A stretch of 64,000 bases of DNA from Pseudomonas sp. R28(2017) (GTDB lineage: Bacteria > Pseudomonadota > Gammaproteobacteria > Pseudomonadales > Pseudomonadaceae). The notes under the pieces were generated by a model, which was given only the letters and a program-made list of their open reading frames with translations, had not been told where the DNA came from and did no database searches. This document shows, in pieces, positions 42,864-52,815 of this stretch. The translations under genes were made by a program, and so were the position numbers. The stretch is taken from NCBI RefSeq assembly GCF_002112505.1, contig NZ_NEHW01000021.1:1-64000 (forward strand), given 5' to 3'. How positions within the stretch are numbered: the first letter of the stretch is position 1; every line of letters starts with the position of its first letter.

Positions 42864-44174
42864 ATGCAGATTTCCAATTCAGGCGCGTCGCGTACCCGGC
42901 AAGTGGTCGCGGCGGTCATCGGCAATGCGCTGGAGTGGTATGACTTTATCGTGTACGGCTTTCTGGCGAGCATCATCGCCCGCCAGTTCTTCCCCTCGGA
43001 CGACGAATACGCCTCGCTGCTGATGGCCCTGGCGACGTTCGGCGTGGGCTTTTTCATGCGCCCGGTGGGCGGGGTGCTGCTGGGTGTGTATTCCGACCGC
43101 AAGGGGCGCAAGGCGGCGATGCAGCTGATCATCCGCCTGATGACCGTGTCGATTGCCATGATCGCCTTCGCCCCCAACTACCTGGCCATCGGCATGGGCG
43201 CGCCGCTGCTGATCGTGGTCGCGCGCATGCTGCAGGGCTTTGCCACCGGCGGCGAGTACGCCAGCGCCACGGCGTTTCTGGTGGAGAGCGCGCCGGCCAA
43301 CCGCAAGGGCCTGTATGGCTCGTGGCAGCTGGTGGGGCAGTGCCTGGCGGTGTTTTCCGGGGCGGCGATGGTCGCGCTGGTCACCCACCTGTGCACGCCC
43401 GAGGCGCTGGACAGCTGGGGCTGGCGGATTCCGTTCGTGCTCGGCCTGCTGATCGGCCCGGTGGGGCTGTGGATTCGCAAGCACATGGAAGAGCCCGAGG
43501 AGTTCCTGCAGGCGCGCAAACAGGCCAAGGGCCAGGCGCCGAGCCTGTGGCAGGTGCTGCGTGAGCACCGCCGCAGCTTGCTGGTGTCGATGGGCCTGGC
43601 CTGTGGCGCGACGGTGTCGTTCTACGTGGTGCTGGTGAACATGCCGACCTTCGCCCACAAGAACCTCGGCCTGCCGCTGGACCAGGTGCTGCTGGTGCAG
43701 ATGCTCGCGGTGGGCCTGATGACCGTGGTCATTCCGCTCTCCGGCGCGCTGTCGGACCGGCTCGGCCGGCGGCCGGTGCTGATGGCCTTCACCCTGGCGT
43801 TCTTCGTCATGGTCTACCCGCTGTATGTATGGGTGGCCGCAGCGCCGTCGATCGAGCGCCTGCTGGTGATGCAACTGCTGCTGTGCACTGCCATTGGCGG
43901 CTTCTTCGGCCCGGCGCCGACCGCGCTGGCCGAACAGTTCCCGGTCGAGGTGCGCTCAACCGGCGTGTCCGTGGCCTACAACGTGGCGGTGATGGTGTTC
44001 GGCGGCTTCGCGCCGCTGATCGTCACCTGGCTGAGCAAGGTGCTCGGCACGCCGGTGGCGCCATCGTTCTACGTGCTGTTCGCTTGCCTGCTGACCCTGC
44101 TCGGCACCTATTGCCTGAAAGAAGCACCGCGCGCCAGCAAGGCCGTGGCCTACAACCTTGGAGTGAAACCGTGA
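42864..44174 (+). CDS. MHS-family metabolite:H+ symporter (MFS)
   Basis: 436 residues, twelve membrane helices. The opening NALEWYDFIVYGFLA and the first loop GVYSDRKGRKAAM are typical of the metabolite:H+ symporter (MHS) branch, which includes alpha-ketoglutarate and shikimate carriers. ATG 42864 has GGAG 8 bases upstream. Its stop overlaps the GTG of the amidase (GTGA). It probably imports the substrate of the neighbouring hydrolases. Confidence 0.92.
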   Translation: MQISNSGASRTRQVVAAVIGNALEWYDFIVYGFLASIIARQFFPSDDEYASLLMALATFGVGFFMRPVGGVLLGVYSDRKGRKAAMQLIIRLMTVSIAMIAFAPNYLAIGMGAPLLIVVARMLQGFATGGEYASATAFLVESAPANRKGLYGSWQLVGQCLAVFSGAAMVALVTHLCTPEALDSWGWRIPFVLGLLIGPVGLWIRKHMEEPEEFLQARKQAKGQAPSLWQVLREHRRSLLVSMGLACGATVSFYVVLVNMPTFAHKNLGLPLDQVLLVQMLAVGLMTVVIPLSGALSDRLGRRPVLMAFTLAFFVMVYPLYVWVAAAPSIERLLVMQLLLCTAIGGFFGPAPTALAEQFPVEVRSTGVSVAYNVAVMVFGGFAPLIVTWLSKVLGTPVAPSFYVLFACLLTLLGTYCLKEAPRASKAVAYNLGVKP

Positions 44175-45628
44175 ACGCGTTAGCTATCGACCCGATCGTC
44201 GCCCTCGACGCCGAGGCCCTGTCCCGGGCCATTCATGCCCGCCAGGTGGCGTGCCGCGAGGTGATGCAGGCTTACCTGGGCCATATCGAGCGTTGCAATC
44301 CGCAGGTCAATGCGCTGGTGTCGCTGCGCGAAGGGGAAGACCTGCTGGCCGAGGCCGAGGCCTGCGACCGCGAACTGGCGCGCGGCCAGTCCCGGGGCTG
44401 GATGCATGGCGTGCCCCAGGCAATCAAGGACCTGGCCGCCACGGCCGGGCTGCGTACTACGCTGGGTTCGCCGCTGTTCGCCGAGCAGGTGCCGGCACAC
44501 GACGCCATCAGCGTGGCGCGGGTGCGGGCGAGCGGGGCGATCATCATCGGCAAGAGCAATGTGCCGGAGTTCGGCCTGGGTTCGCAGAGCTACAACACGC
44601 TGTTCGGCACCACCACCAATGCCTACGACCACAGTCGCGTGGCCGGGGGCAGCAGCGGTGGCGCCGCGGCGGCGCTGGCCATGCGCCTGCTGCCGGTGGC
44701 CGATGGCAGCGACATGATGGGCTCGCTGCGCAACCCGGCGGCGTTCAACAACGTGTTCGGCCTGCGCCCGTCGCTGGGGCGGGTGCCCTATGGGCCGATC
44801 CCGGAGTTGTTCGTCCAGCAGTTGGCCACCGAGGGGCCGATGGGGCGCAGCGTCACCGATGTCGCCCGCCTGCTGACGGTGCAGGCCGGCCATGATGCGC
44901 GGGTGCCCTTGTCGCTCAATGACGGCGGGCGGGATTTTGCGGCGGGGCTGCAGCGTGACTTCAAGGGGGCGCGGATCGGCTGGCTGGGCGACTACGACGG
45001 TTACCTGCCGATGGAAGATGGGGTGCTGAGTCTGTGCGAAGCCGCCCTGGCCGATTTCGCCGAGCTGGGCTGTACCGTCGAGGCCTGCCAGCCCGCGTTC
45101 GATCAGGCGCGCTTATGGCAATGCTGGCTGACCCACCGCCACTTCCTGGTGCACGGCAACCTGGCGGCGGCCTATGCCGACCCAGCCAAGCGGGCGCTGC
45201 TCAAGCCCGAGGCGCAATGGGAAGTGGAGGGTGGCCTGCAGCTCAGCGCTGCTGCTGTGTATCAGGCGTCGCTGGACCGCAGCGCGTGGTACCAGGCCAT
45301 GCAGAAACTGTTCGAGCGTTACGATTTCCTGCTGTTGCCGGCGGCCCAGGTGTTCCCTTTCGACGCAGCCGAGGCGTGGCCGAAGGTGGTCGGGGGGCGG
45401 ACCATGGACACCTACCACCGCTGGATGGAGGTGGTGATCGGGCCGACCCTGGCTGGCTTGCCGAGCATGAGCGTGCCGGTCGGTTTCAACGCCGCCGGGC
45501 TGCCCACGGGCCTGCAGATCATAGGCCCGGCCCAGGCCGACCATGCCGTGCTGCAGCTGGCCTACGCCCATGAACAGCTGACCCGTTGGGTGGAACGGCG
45601 CCCGCCGCCAAGCCTGTTGGTACGCTGA
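44171..45628 (+). CDS. Amidase-signature enzyme
   Basis: 485 residues starting with GTG at 44171, overlapping the transporter stop. The Ser-cisSer-Lys triad is present: Lys in GVPQAIKDLA, cis-Ser/Ser region in RVAGGSSGGAAAALA, and the nearby GSDMMGSLRNPAAF (usually GSDTGGSIRxPA, so the two residues after Asp differ). It hydrolyses an amide to acid and ammonia, substrate unknown. The operon with an M20 hydrolase and a transporter fits sequential breakdown of an amide-bearing compound. Confidence 0.92.
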   Translation: MNALAIDPIVALDAEALSRAIHARQVACREVMQAYLGHIERCNPQVNALVSLREGEDLLAEAEACDRELARGQSRGWMHGVPQAIKDLAATAGLRTTLGSPLFAEQVPAHDAISVARVRASGAIIIGKSNVPEFGLGSQSYNTLFGTTTNAYDHSRVAGGSSGGAAAALAMRLLPVADGSDMMGSLRNPAAFNNVFGLRPSLGRVPYGPIPELFVQQLATEGPMGRSVTDVARLLTVQAGHDARVPLSLNDGGRDFAAGLQRDFKGARIGWLGDYDGYLPMEDGVLSLCEAALADFAELGCTVEACQPAFDQARLWQCWLTHRHFLVHGNLAAAYADPAKRALLKPEAQWEVEGGLQLSAAAVYQASLDRSAWYQAMQKLFERYDFLLLPAAQVFPFDAAEAWPKVVGGRTMDTYHRWMEVVIGPTLAGLPSMSVPVGFNAAGLPTGLQIIGPAQADHAVLQLAYAHEQLTRWVERRPPPSLLVR

Positions 45629-45697
45629 AAGGGCTGGCCCGGCCCGTATCTTGCTGGGCATGATGACCATCCACGCACAGACAGGGAGGTCGGAGAC

Positions 45698-46471
45698 ATG
45701 GGCACAGCCACAGACAGCGGCGGCGTGCGCTCGGTGGAGCGTGCGCTGGCCATCGTCGAACTGCTTGGCGAGCATCAGGCCCTCGGCCTGGAAGAGCTGC
45801 ATTACCTCACCGGGCTGCCCAAGGCCACGGCCTCGCGCATGCTCGCCACCTTGCAGGAACAGGGCTGGGTCTACCGTGGGCTCAGCGACCGGCGCTACCG
45901 CCTGTGCGCCCGTCGCCTGTTCGGCGACCGCCAGCAGCGCTTCAAGCGCCAGCTGGTGGAAAGCGCCGCGCCGCTGTTGCTGGACCTGAGCGAGCGCACC
46001 GGGCTGGTGGTCGACCTGTCGTGCTTCGACGGCGAGCGGCTGGAGGTGATGGAGAGCGCGATTCCCCAGGTATTGCGCAAGCGTTACCCGAACAACTGCC
46101 AGATCGTCGGCCAGCATGCCAGCCTGTTCCATTCGGCAATGGGCCGGGCGTGCCTGAAGGAGTTGGCGGTGGATGAGGTGCAGCGCCTGGCCCAGCATGA
46201 GCGGGTCGGCGGTGAAGCGTTGCTGCGTGACCTGGAAGGCGATGTGCAGAAGGGCTTCGGGCAGCGTACCGAGGGGTATTGGGAGTATCCGGTGCGCTTG
46301 CCGTTCCTGATCCGGGCGATTGCCTTGCCGGTGCGGGTGCAGGGGCAACTGGCCGGGAGCATTGCCTTGCACTGGCCGCTGGACCAGGCGCCGGTGGAGC
46401 AGGTGCTCAGTTTGCACCTGAACAGCCTGGCGGCGACGGTGGGGGAAGTGCAGCATGCGTTGGTGAACTAG
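45698..46471 (+). CDS. IclR-family transcriptional regulator
   Basis: 257 residues: N-terminal winged helix-turn-helix (VERALAIVELLGEHQALGLEELHYLTGLPKATASRML, about 12-50) and a C-terminal IclR effector domain (LLDLSERTGLVVDLSCFDGERL; QHASLFHSAMGRA). GGGAGG lies 8 bases before the ATG. It follows the amidase on the same strand by 69 bases and probably senses the pathway substrate. A REP pair follows. Confidence 0.93.
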   Translation: MGTATDSGGVRSVERALAIVELLGEHQALGLEELHYLTGLPKATASRMLATLQEQGWVYRGLSDRRYRLCARRLFGDRQQRFKRQLVESAAPLLLDLSERTGLVVDLSCFDGERLEVMESAIPQVLRKRYPNNCQIVGQHASLFHSAMGRACLKELAVDEVQRLAQHERVGGEALLRDLEGDVQKGFGQRTEGYWEYPVRLPFLIRAIALPVRVQGQLAGSIALHWPLDQAPVEQVLSLHLNSLAATVGEVQHALVN

Positions 46472-46485
46472 GCTGCCTGCCCCGG

Positions 46486-46575
46486 CCCCTTCGCGGGCAA
46501 GCCCGCTCCCACAGGATCACCTTGGACCTCAGCCCTGCGCAGTACCTGTGGGAGCGGGCTTGCCCGCGAAAGGGC
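46486..46575. repeat. Inverted pair of REP elements
   Basis: Two P. putida-type REPs face each other at 46486-46515 and 46545-46575, each with the GCGGGCAAGCCCGC core and CTCCCACAGG flank. The transcript could form one long hairpin, so this may end the IclR transcript or protect its 3' end. Confidence 0.85.
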
Positions 46576-46661
46576 CCTGAAATACAACACAAGCATTTGC
46601 CAACAAGCGCTGCAAGCAGCTATGCCTAAGGTCGGACCCGAGTCTAAAGGCCAAAGCCCCC

Positions 46662-47318
46662 ATGTTGGTCATCGAGCAATTGCAAAAATCTTTCCCCACC
46701 GCCCAAGGCCCGCTCCAGGTCCTGCGCGGCGTCGACCTGACGCTCTCCCACGGCAGCAGCCTGGCCCTGATGGGCGAGTCCGGCAGCGGCAAGAGCACCT
46801 TGCTGCACCTGGTCGCCGGCCTGGATCGCGCCGACAGCGGGCGCATCCTCATCGACGGCACCCCCCTGCATGGCCAAGGCGAAGCCGCCCTGGCCCGGTG
46901 GCGGCGCGAGGGCATCGGGCTGGTGTTCCAACAGTACAACCTGATCAGCAGCCTCGACGTGGCCGCCAACCTGGCCTTCCAGGCACGCCTGGCCAAGCGC
47001 CACGACCCGCAGTGGCTGGCCTACCTGGCCGAGCGCTTGGGGCTGACAGCCTTGCTCGACCGCTACCCGGAGCAGCTATCCGGCGGCCAGCAGCAACGGG
47101 TCGCCATCGGCCGGGCACTGGCCAGCCGACCGGCGCTGTTGCTCGCCGACGAACCCACCGGCAGCCTCGACGAAGCCAGCAGCGACGAGGTGCTGGCCTT
47201 GCTCCTGCAACTGGTTGGCGAGGCCGGCAGCAGTGTGCTGATGGTGACCCACAGCCCGCGCCTGGCCGCCTGCCTGCAGCGCCGCTGCGTGCTCCACCAA
47301 GGCCGGGTGCAAGGCTGA
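46662..47318 (+). CDS. ABC transporter ATP-binding protein (LolD/MacB type, AttE-like)
   Basis: 218 residues with Walker A GESGSGKST, Q-loop VFQQYN, signature LSGGQQQR, Walker B LLLADEPTGSLDE and H-loop VTHS. This is the ATPase of the MacB/LolD subfamily that drives FtsX-type permeases. The stop overlaps the permease start (TGATG). With the permease and the CrtC-like lipoprotein it forms an AttEFGH-like system, probably acting on a lipid or envelope substrate at the inner membrane. Confidence 0.92.
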   Translation: MLVIEQLQKSFPTAQGPLQVLRGVDLTLSHGSSLALMGESGSGKSTLLHLVAGLDRADSGRILIDGTPLHGQGEAALARWRREGIGLVFQQYNLISSLDVAANLAFQARLAKRHDPQWLAYLAERLGLTALLDRYPEQLSGGQQQRVAIGRALASRPALLLADEPTGSLDEASSDEVLALLLQLVGEAGSSVLMVTHSPRLAACLQRRCVLHQGRVQG

Positions 47319-49765
47319 TGAACAACCTGCTGCTCGCCCTGCAGGCACTGGGCAGCCACTGGTGGCGCCACCGCTTGCAGTGCATCAGTATTTTCACCGG
47401 CTTGTGGCTGGCCACGGCCTTGTGGACCGGTGTGCAGGCCCTCAACGCCCAGGCGCGCAGCGACTATGCCCAGGCCAGCGCCGTCTTGAGCGGGCCGGCG
47501 CACCTGCAGATCGTCGCGCGCGACGGGCAGCGTTTCGACCAGGCGCTGTACGTGCAACTGCGCAGGCAAGGCTGGCACGTGACGCCGGTGCTGGAGGGGC
47601 GCTTGCGCCTGGCCGGCGAGCCGGCCGTTACCGTGAGGCTGATCGGCATAGAGCCGCTCAGCCTGTTGCCTGGCATGGCCGTCGCCGGTGCCGACCCGGC
47701 AAGCCTCGATCTACAGGCCTTCATCGGCACACCCGGGCAAGCCTGGGCCGGGCCGGATACCTTGCGCCAGTTGGCGGGCAAACTGCGCACGGCCGATGGT
47801 CAGGCTTTGCCGCCACTGGCCCTGAATGAACAACTGGCGCCCGGCGTGCTGCTGGTCGATATCGGCGTGGCCCAGGCCTTGCTCGATGCGCCGAGGCAGT
47901 TGACACGGCTGCTCAGCGACACCGACCAGCCATTGCCACCGGCTTTCGCCGAGCGTTTGAAGGTACAGCCAGCGGGCGATGACAGCGACCTGCAACGCCT
48001 GACGGCGAGCTTTCACCTCAACCTGACGGCCCTTGGTTTGCTGGCGTTCGTGGTCGGGCTGTTCATTGCCCATGCCGCCATCGGCCTGGCGCTGGAGCAG
48101 CGACGTGGCCTGATGCGCACCCTGCGCGCTTGCGGCGTGAGCCTGAAGGCGCTGCTGGCTGCGTTGGCCCTGGAGCTTGGGCTGTTCGCGGTAGTCGGTG
48201 GCCTGGCGGGCGTGGCGGCGGGCTACCTGCTGGCTGCGCTGCTGCTGCCCGACTTCGCTTCCAGCCTGCGTGGCCTGTATGGCGCCCAAGTGTCCGGGCA
48301 GCTGCACCTGCCGCTGTACTGGTGGCTGGTGGGTATTGCGGTGAGCCTGCTCGGCGCCTTGCTGGCCGGCATCGACAGCCTGTTGCGCGCCGCGCGGTTG
48401 CCGTTGCTGGCGTTGGCTCAACCGCAGGCCTGGCGGTTGGCCCAGCTGCCCTGGTTGAAGCGCCAGGCGCGGTTTGCCGCAGCCCTGGCGTTGCTGGCCT
48501 TTGCCTGCGGCGCCTTCGGCAATAGCCTGCCCAGCGCCTTCACCCTGCTGGCCGCACTGTTGCTGGCGGCCGCATTGCTGTTGCCGGGCGCGCTGGCCCT
48601 GTTGCTGGCTGGCCTGGCGCGGCATGCCCGGCGGCCGCTGGTGCAGTGGTTCATCGCTGACAGCCGCCAGCAGTTGCCAGCGCTGAGTCTGGCGCTGATG
48701 GCGTTGTTGCTGGCCTTGGCCGCGAGTGTCGGTGTGGGCGGCATGACCGAAGGTTTCCGCCGCACCTTCGTCGGCTGGCTCGACCAGCGCCTGGCCGCAG
48801 ACTTGTATGTCACACCCCGCGACAGCACGCAGGCGCTGCAGATGTACCAGCACTTGCAGCAGGCCCCCGACATCTATGCCGTGCTGCCGAGCTGGCGAGT
48901 GGAATGGCGCCTGCAGCAGTGGCCGGTGCAGGTGCAAGGGGTGATCGATCACCCGTTCTATCGCAGCCACTGGCCACTGCTGGAGCAGGCTCCGGACGCC
49001 TGGGCGCAGCTGGCCAACGGGCAGGGCGCCATGCTCAGCGAACAATTGGCGCGGCGCCTTGGAGTAGGCATCGGGGATGCCGTGCAGCTGCCGGGCGAAC
49101 CGCCACAGGCCATGCGGGTGGTTGGCATTCACGCCGACTATGGCAATCCGAAAGGGCAGGTGCTGGTCAATGCCGACTGGCTGCGCCAGCACGCTGCGAC
49201 GGCCAGCCTGAGCGGCCTGAGCCTGCTGATCCGGCCTGGGCAGGTTGCCAAGGTCAAGGACGCGTTGCAGCAGCGTTATGGCCTGGACGAATCGCAACTG
49301 GTCGAACAGGCCAGTCTGAAAGCCTGGTCGACGCAGATATTCAGCCGCACCTTCGCCGTCACCGCAGCCCTGAACAGCCTCACCCTGGGCGTGGCCGGCG
49401 TGGCGCTGTTCATCAGCCAGCTGACCCTGGGCCAGCAGCGCCTGGGCCAGCTGGCACCGCTGTGGGCGCTGGGCGTGCCGCGCCGCCGGCTGGCCTGGCT
49501 GAGCCTGGGCCAGACGCTGATGCTCAGCAGCTTTACCGTGCTGCTGGCCATCCCCCTCGGGTTGCTGCTGGCCTGGTGCCTGGTGGCGGTAGTGAATGTC
49601 CAGGCCTTTGGGTGGCGGTTGCCCTGGCACGTGTTCGCCAGCCAACTGCTGCAACTGGCGGCGCTTGGCGTGCTCACCAGCCTGCTGGCCAGCGCCTGGC
49701 CGTTGTGGCAACTGGCGCGGCGCCAGCCGAGTGAGTTGTTGCGGCGGTTTGCCGATGAAGGTTGA
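47318..49765 (+). CDS. FtsX-type ABC permease (AttF/AttG fused)
   Basis: 815 residues: one N-terminal membrane helix, a large periplasmic domain, then a FtsX core (about 250-350), a second periplasmic domain and a second FtsX core near the C-terminus (SLTLGVAGVALFISQ...). This tandem layout equals the fusion of two permeases. It couples to the ATPase upstream by TGATG and overlaps the lipoprotein by 11 bases. Substrate unknown. Confidence 0.9.
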   Translation: MNNLLLALQALGSHWWRHRLQCISIFTGLWLATALWTGVQALNAQARSDYAQASAVLSGPAHLQIVARDGQRFDQALYVQLRRQGWHVTPVLEGRLRLAGEPAVTVRLIGIEPLSLLPGMAVAGADPASLDLQAFIGTPGQAWAGPDTLRQLAGKLRTADGQALPPLALNEQLAPGVLLVDIGVAQALLDAPRQLTRLLSDTDQPLPPAFAERLKVQPAGDDSDLQRLTASFHLNLTALGLLAFVVGLFIAHAAIGLALEQRRGLMRTLRACGVSLKALLAALALELGLFAVVGGLAGVAAGYLLAALLLPDFASSLRGLYGAQVSGQLHLPLYWWLVGIAVSLLGALLAGIDSLLRAARLPLLALAQPQAWRLAQLPWLKRQARFAAALALLAFACGAFGNSLPSAFTLLAALLLAAALLLPGALALLLAGLARHARRPLVQWFIADSRQQLPALSLALMALLLALAASVGVGGMTEGFRRTFVGWLDQRLAADLYVTPRDSTQALQMYQHLQQAPDIYAVLPSWRVEWRLQQWPVQVQGVIDHPFYRSHWPLLEQAPDAWAQLANGQGAMLSEQLARRLGVGIGDAVQLPGEPPQAMRVVGIHADYGNPKGQVLVNADWLRQHAATASLSGLSLLIRPGQVAKVKDALQQRYGLDESQLVEQASLKAWSTQIFSRTFAVTAALNSLTLGVAGVALFISQLTLGQQRLGQLAPLWALGVPRRRLAWLSLGQTLMLSSFTVLLAIPLGLLLAWCLVAVVNVQAFGWRLPWHVFASQLLQLAALGVLTSLLASAWPLWQLARRQPSELLRRFADEG

Positions 49766-50819
49766 GGCCTGGCTGTTGCTGGCCTGCCTGCTGCTGGCCG
49801 GGTGTGACGCGCCCGCGCCGCCGGCCAGGAGTTATGCCGGCCTTGGCGCCGAGGCGGCGGCGTTCAGGCAGGTCACGCGCAACACCGCGCTGGTGTTCCC
49901 CCGCGACCACGGCGCCCACGACGGCTATCGCATCGAATGGTGGTACGTCACCGCCAACCTGCGCGATGCCCAGGGCCGTGACTGGGGTGTGCAATGGACG
50001 CTGTTCCGGTCAGCTTTGCGCCCCGGCCCCGAGACCCACGGCTGGAACAGCCCCAACCTGTGGATGGGCCATGCCGCCCTGACCGACCCGAGCGGCCACC
50101 AGGTCAGCGAAACCCTGGCCCGTGGCGGCATCGGCCAGGCTGGCGTCGAGACTGGGCCGTTCCGGGCGTGGATCAACGACTGGTCGCTGCAAGGTGACGA
50201 CAGCATCCAGCGCTTGCAGATGCGTGCCAGCGGCCAGGGTTTTCGCTATGACCTGACATTGGCCAGCGACAAGCCGCTGGTGTTGCACGGCGATCGGGGT
50301 TACAGCGAAAAGTCCGGCAAGGGCCAGGCTTCGTACTATTACAGCCAGCCGTTCTACCAGGTCAGTGGCGAGGTCGAGCGGGACGGGCAGCGCATCCCGG
50401 TAACCGGGCAGGCGTGGCTTGACCGGGAGTGGAGCAGCCAGCCGTTGGCGGCCGGGCAACGTGGCTGGGACTGGTTTTCGCTGCACCTGGGCAGTGGCGC
50501 CAAGCTGATGCTGTTTCAGGTGCGTGAAGACCAGGGGCAGCCGTACCGGGCGGGTACCTGGGTGGGCCCTGACGGGCAGGTACGTGCGTTAAAGGCGGCG
50601 GAGGTCGAGCTGACGCCGATGGACTGGACGAGCCAGGACAACGGCAAGCGCGTGCCGACCCGCTGGCGGGTTCAGGTGCCCGCGGTGCAGCTGGATGTGC
50701 GAGTCGAGGCGGTGCAGGCCAAGGCCTGGATGGGCACCCGGTTCCCCTATTGGGAAGGGCCCGTGCGGGTGAGCGGCAGCGCGCAAGGGCGGGGGTATCT
50801 GGAGATGACGGGGTACTAG
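49755..50819 (+). CDS. CrtC/AttH-like lipocalin-domain lipoprotein
   Basis: 354 residues with signal and lipobox LLLAGC (Cys about 17). The CrtC/AttH-type domain is marked by FPRDHGAHDGYRIEWWYVTANL, WLDREWSSQPL and WDWFSLHL. These domains resemble lipocalins and hydrate or bind hydrophobic ligands. It overlaps the permease end by 11 bases, so all three genes are one unit. It likely handles the transported lipid-like substrate in the periplasm. Confidence 0.9.
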   Translation: MKVEAWLLLACLLLAGCDAPAPPARSYAGLGAEAAAFRQVTRNTALVFPRDHGAHDGYRIEWWYVTANLRDAQGRDWGVQWTLFRSALRPGPETHGWNSPNLWMGHAALTDPSGHQVSETLARGGIGQAGVETGPFRAWINDWSLQGDDSIQRLQMRASGQGFRYDLTLASDKPLVLHGDRGYSEKSGKGQASYYYSQPFYQVSGEVERDGQRIPVTGQAWLDREWSSQPLAAGQRGWDWFSLHLGSGAKLMLFQVREDQGQPYRAGTWVGPDGQVRALKAAEVELTPMDWTSQDNGKRVPTRWRVQVPAVQLDVRVEAVQAKAWMGTRFPYWEGPVRVSGSAQGRGYLEMTGY

Positions 50820-50826
50820 CGCCGGC

Positions 50827-50912
50827 CTTTTCGCGGGCAAGCCCGCTCCCACAGAAATCACCGGTAGTCGGCTGTCATGCAGTACCTGTGGGAGCGGGCT
50901 TGCCCGCGAAGA
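50827..50912. repeat. Inverted pair of REP elements
   Basis: Copies at 50827-50854 and 50885-50912 face each other between the convergent AttH-like and AraC genes. They share the GCGGGCAAGCCCGC core and CTCCCACAG flank and would form a hairpin usable as a bidirectional transcript end. Confidence 0.85.
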
Positions 50913-50931
50913 GACCGGCACAGGCGGCACA

Positions 50932-51810
50932 TTACCCTGGCTTCTCACCGCGAAACTCACTCGGGCTCACCCCACACTGCTTGCGAAAGAACCGGCTGAA
51001 ATACCCCACATCGACAAACCCCAGTTCATGGGCAATCGCCTTCACGCTCGCATCCGAATGCCCCAGTACCCGCTTGGCCTCCAGCACCAGCCGGGCATTG
51101 ATCACATTCATCGGGGTCATCCCCAGGTGCTCCTGGCACAGGCGCCCCAGCGTCGCCAGGGTCATGCCCAGCTCACGCGCATAGAAGCCCAAGGGCCGAT
51201 GCTCGCGGTAATGCCTGTCCACCAGCTCGCGAAACCCGGTCAGTTGCTGGCTGCGCCGTGACGCGGGGCGATGTGCCGGGTCGGGTGCCACCTGGGCATG
51301 GCGCAAGGCCTGGATCAGCAGGGCCAGCAGCAGCGCCATGCTGCTGGCCACGTGCTCGGCGGCGCGGTTGTGGTATTCCTCGCGCAGGGCAAGGCACAGC
51401 GGCAGCAGCGGATCCTCTTCGGCGGGCCAGAGGGGCAGGGCGATCACCTGAGGCTTGCGGATCGGTGCCAGCAGGTTGGGTGCGAGCACCTGGGCAATGC
51501 TCTCAAGGGGTGGCTGAGCAGCGGTAATCACTTGGCCTTCGACCTCGCCGGCCCAGTGAAAACCGTGCACCACCTGCGCCGGCACATACACCACGCAGGG
51601 TGCGCAAACCTGCACGCGCTCGCTGTCGAACAGCACTTCGCCGCTGCCGCTCTGCAGGTACAGCAGCTGCAGCAGGCCGTCGTGGCGGTGCGCGGCGATT
51701 TCCCAGTTGTGCGCGCCGGAGCGTTGGGAGATCTGCTCCACATGCAGGGATTCGTGCCACACCGGCTGCGCGGTTTCGCCGTACAGGGCGTAGTTGGGGA
51801 TCTTGTTCAT
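50932..51810 (-). CDS. AraC-family transcriptional regulator
   Basis: 292 residues from ATG 51810: N-terminal cupin-like sensor (AHRHDGLLQLLYLQSGSGEVLFD) and C-terminal two-helix-turn-helix AraC domain (LGFYARELGMTLATLGRLCQEHLGMTP; AHELGFVDVGYFSRFFRKQCGVSPSEFR). A GTG at 51852 in frame is possible but lacks a site. It resembles PobR-type regulators of aromatic-acid pathways and is divergent from the SDR-flavoprotein operon, which it likely activates. Confidence 0.9.
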   Translation of the reverse strand: MNKIPNYALYGETAQPVWHESLHVEQISQRSGAHNWEIAAHRHDGLLQLLYLQSGSGEVLFDSERVQVCAPCVVYVPAQVVHGFHWAGEVEGQVITAAQPPLESIAQVLAPNLLAPIRKPQVIALPLWPAEEDPLLPLCLALREEYHNRAAEHVASSMALLLALLIQALRHAQVAPDPAHRPASRRSQQLTGFRELVDRHYREHRPLGFYARELGMTLATLGRLCQEHLGMTPMNVINARLVLEAKRVLGHSDASVKAIAHELGFVDVGYFSRFFRKQCGVSPSEFRGEKPG

Positions 51811-51987
51811 GTTGTTGTAATTGTTCTGATCGCTACCCGGCCACTGTGCCACAGCCAGGCGCGGGCTTCAGGTGCCGGGCACAAAATTGACCGGAATGTG
51901 GCCACGCTTGCAGGTTTTGTCCATTCTGCCGGCCTGCCACTCGGCCCTAGGCTGTTCGCCAGATCAAGCGACACTCTGGAGAGCAGC

Positions 51988-52815
51988 ATGCATAACAACA
52001 AGATTTCCTCCAACTGGCTGGGCCTGGATTCAGCCGTTTGCGTGGTCACCGGCGCGGCCGGTGGCATCGGTGCGGCGCTGGCCGCCGCGCTGGTCGAGCA
52101 GCAGGCCCATGTGGTGCTGCTGGACCGCGACTTCGACAGGTGCCGCGAGCTGGCTGCCAGCCTGGGCGAGCACAGTGTCGGTGAAGTCAGCGCGCTGGCC
52201 TGCGATATCGCCGACCCGGCCAGCGTCGAGCAGGCCGCTGCCCAGGTGCAGGCGCTGCATGGCCGTTGCGACGTATTGGTGAACAACGCCAGCGTGTTGC
52301 GCCCTGGGGCGCTGGAAACACTGAGCCTGGAGCAGTGGAACCAGGTGCTGGCGGTCAACCTCAGTGGCTACCTGCTGTGCGCGCAAGGCTTCGGCCGCGC
52401 GATGCTTGCCCGCGGCCAGGGGCGCATCGTGCATGTGGCTTCGATCGCCGCGCATTACCCGCAACCCCATAGCGGCGCCTACAGCGCGGCCAAGGCCGGG
52501 GTCAGCATGTTGTCGCGGCAGATCGCCGTGGAGTGGGGGCCGCGCGGGGTGCGCAGCAACGCCGTGTGCCCGGGGCTGATCCGCACACCGCTGTCGGCGG
52601 CGTTCTATGCCGACCCGCAGGTCGAACGCCAGCGCAGCGCGATGACCGCCAACCAGCGCATCGGCGAACCGCAGGATATCGCCGATGCCGTGCTGTTCCT
52701 CGCCAGCCCGCGTGCCGACTACATCAATGGCGCCGAACTGACCGTGGATGGTGGCCTGGAGAGCATGCCCATGGCGCTGATCCCGCGCCCCGGCTTCGAG
52801 GGGGTGAAGGCATGA
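51988..52815 (+). CDS. Short-chain dehydrogenase/reductase
   Basis: 275 residues, classical SDR: VTGAAGGIGAAL (cofactor glycine motif), NNAS, catalytic Ser in VHVASIAAHY, and the YSAAK tyrosine-lysine pair; ends with NGAELTVDGGL. An acidic residue after the second strand (LLDRD) suggests NAD over NADP. Start ATG 51988 has GGAG 6-7 bases upstream. It overlaps the flavoprotein by 4 bases. Oxidises or reduces a cyclic alcohol/ketone; substrate unknown. Confidence 0.92.
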   Translation: MHNNKISSNWLGLDSAVCVVTGAAGGIGAALAAALVEQQAHVVLLDRDFDRCRELAASLGEHSVGEVSALACDIADPASVEQAAAQVQALHGRCDVLVNNASVLRPGALETLSLEQWNQVLAVNLSGYLLCAQGFGRAMLARGQGRIVHVASIAAHYPQPHSGAYSAAKAGVSMLSRQIAVEWGPRGVRSNAVCPGLIRTPLSAAFYADPQVERQRSAMTANQRIGEPQDIADAVLFLASPRADYINGAELTVDGGLESMPMALIPRPGFEGVKA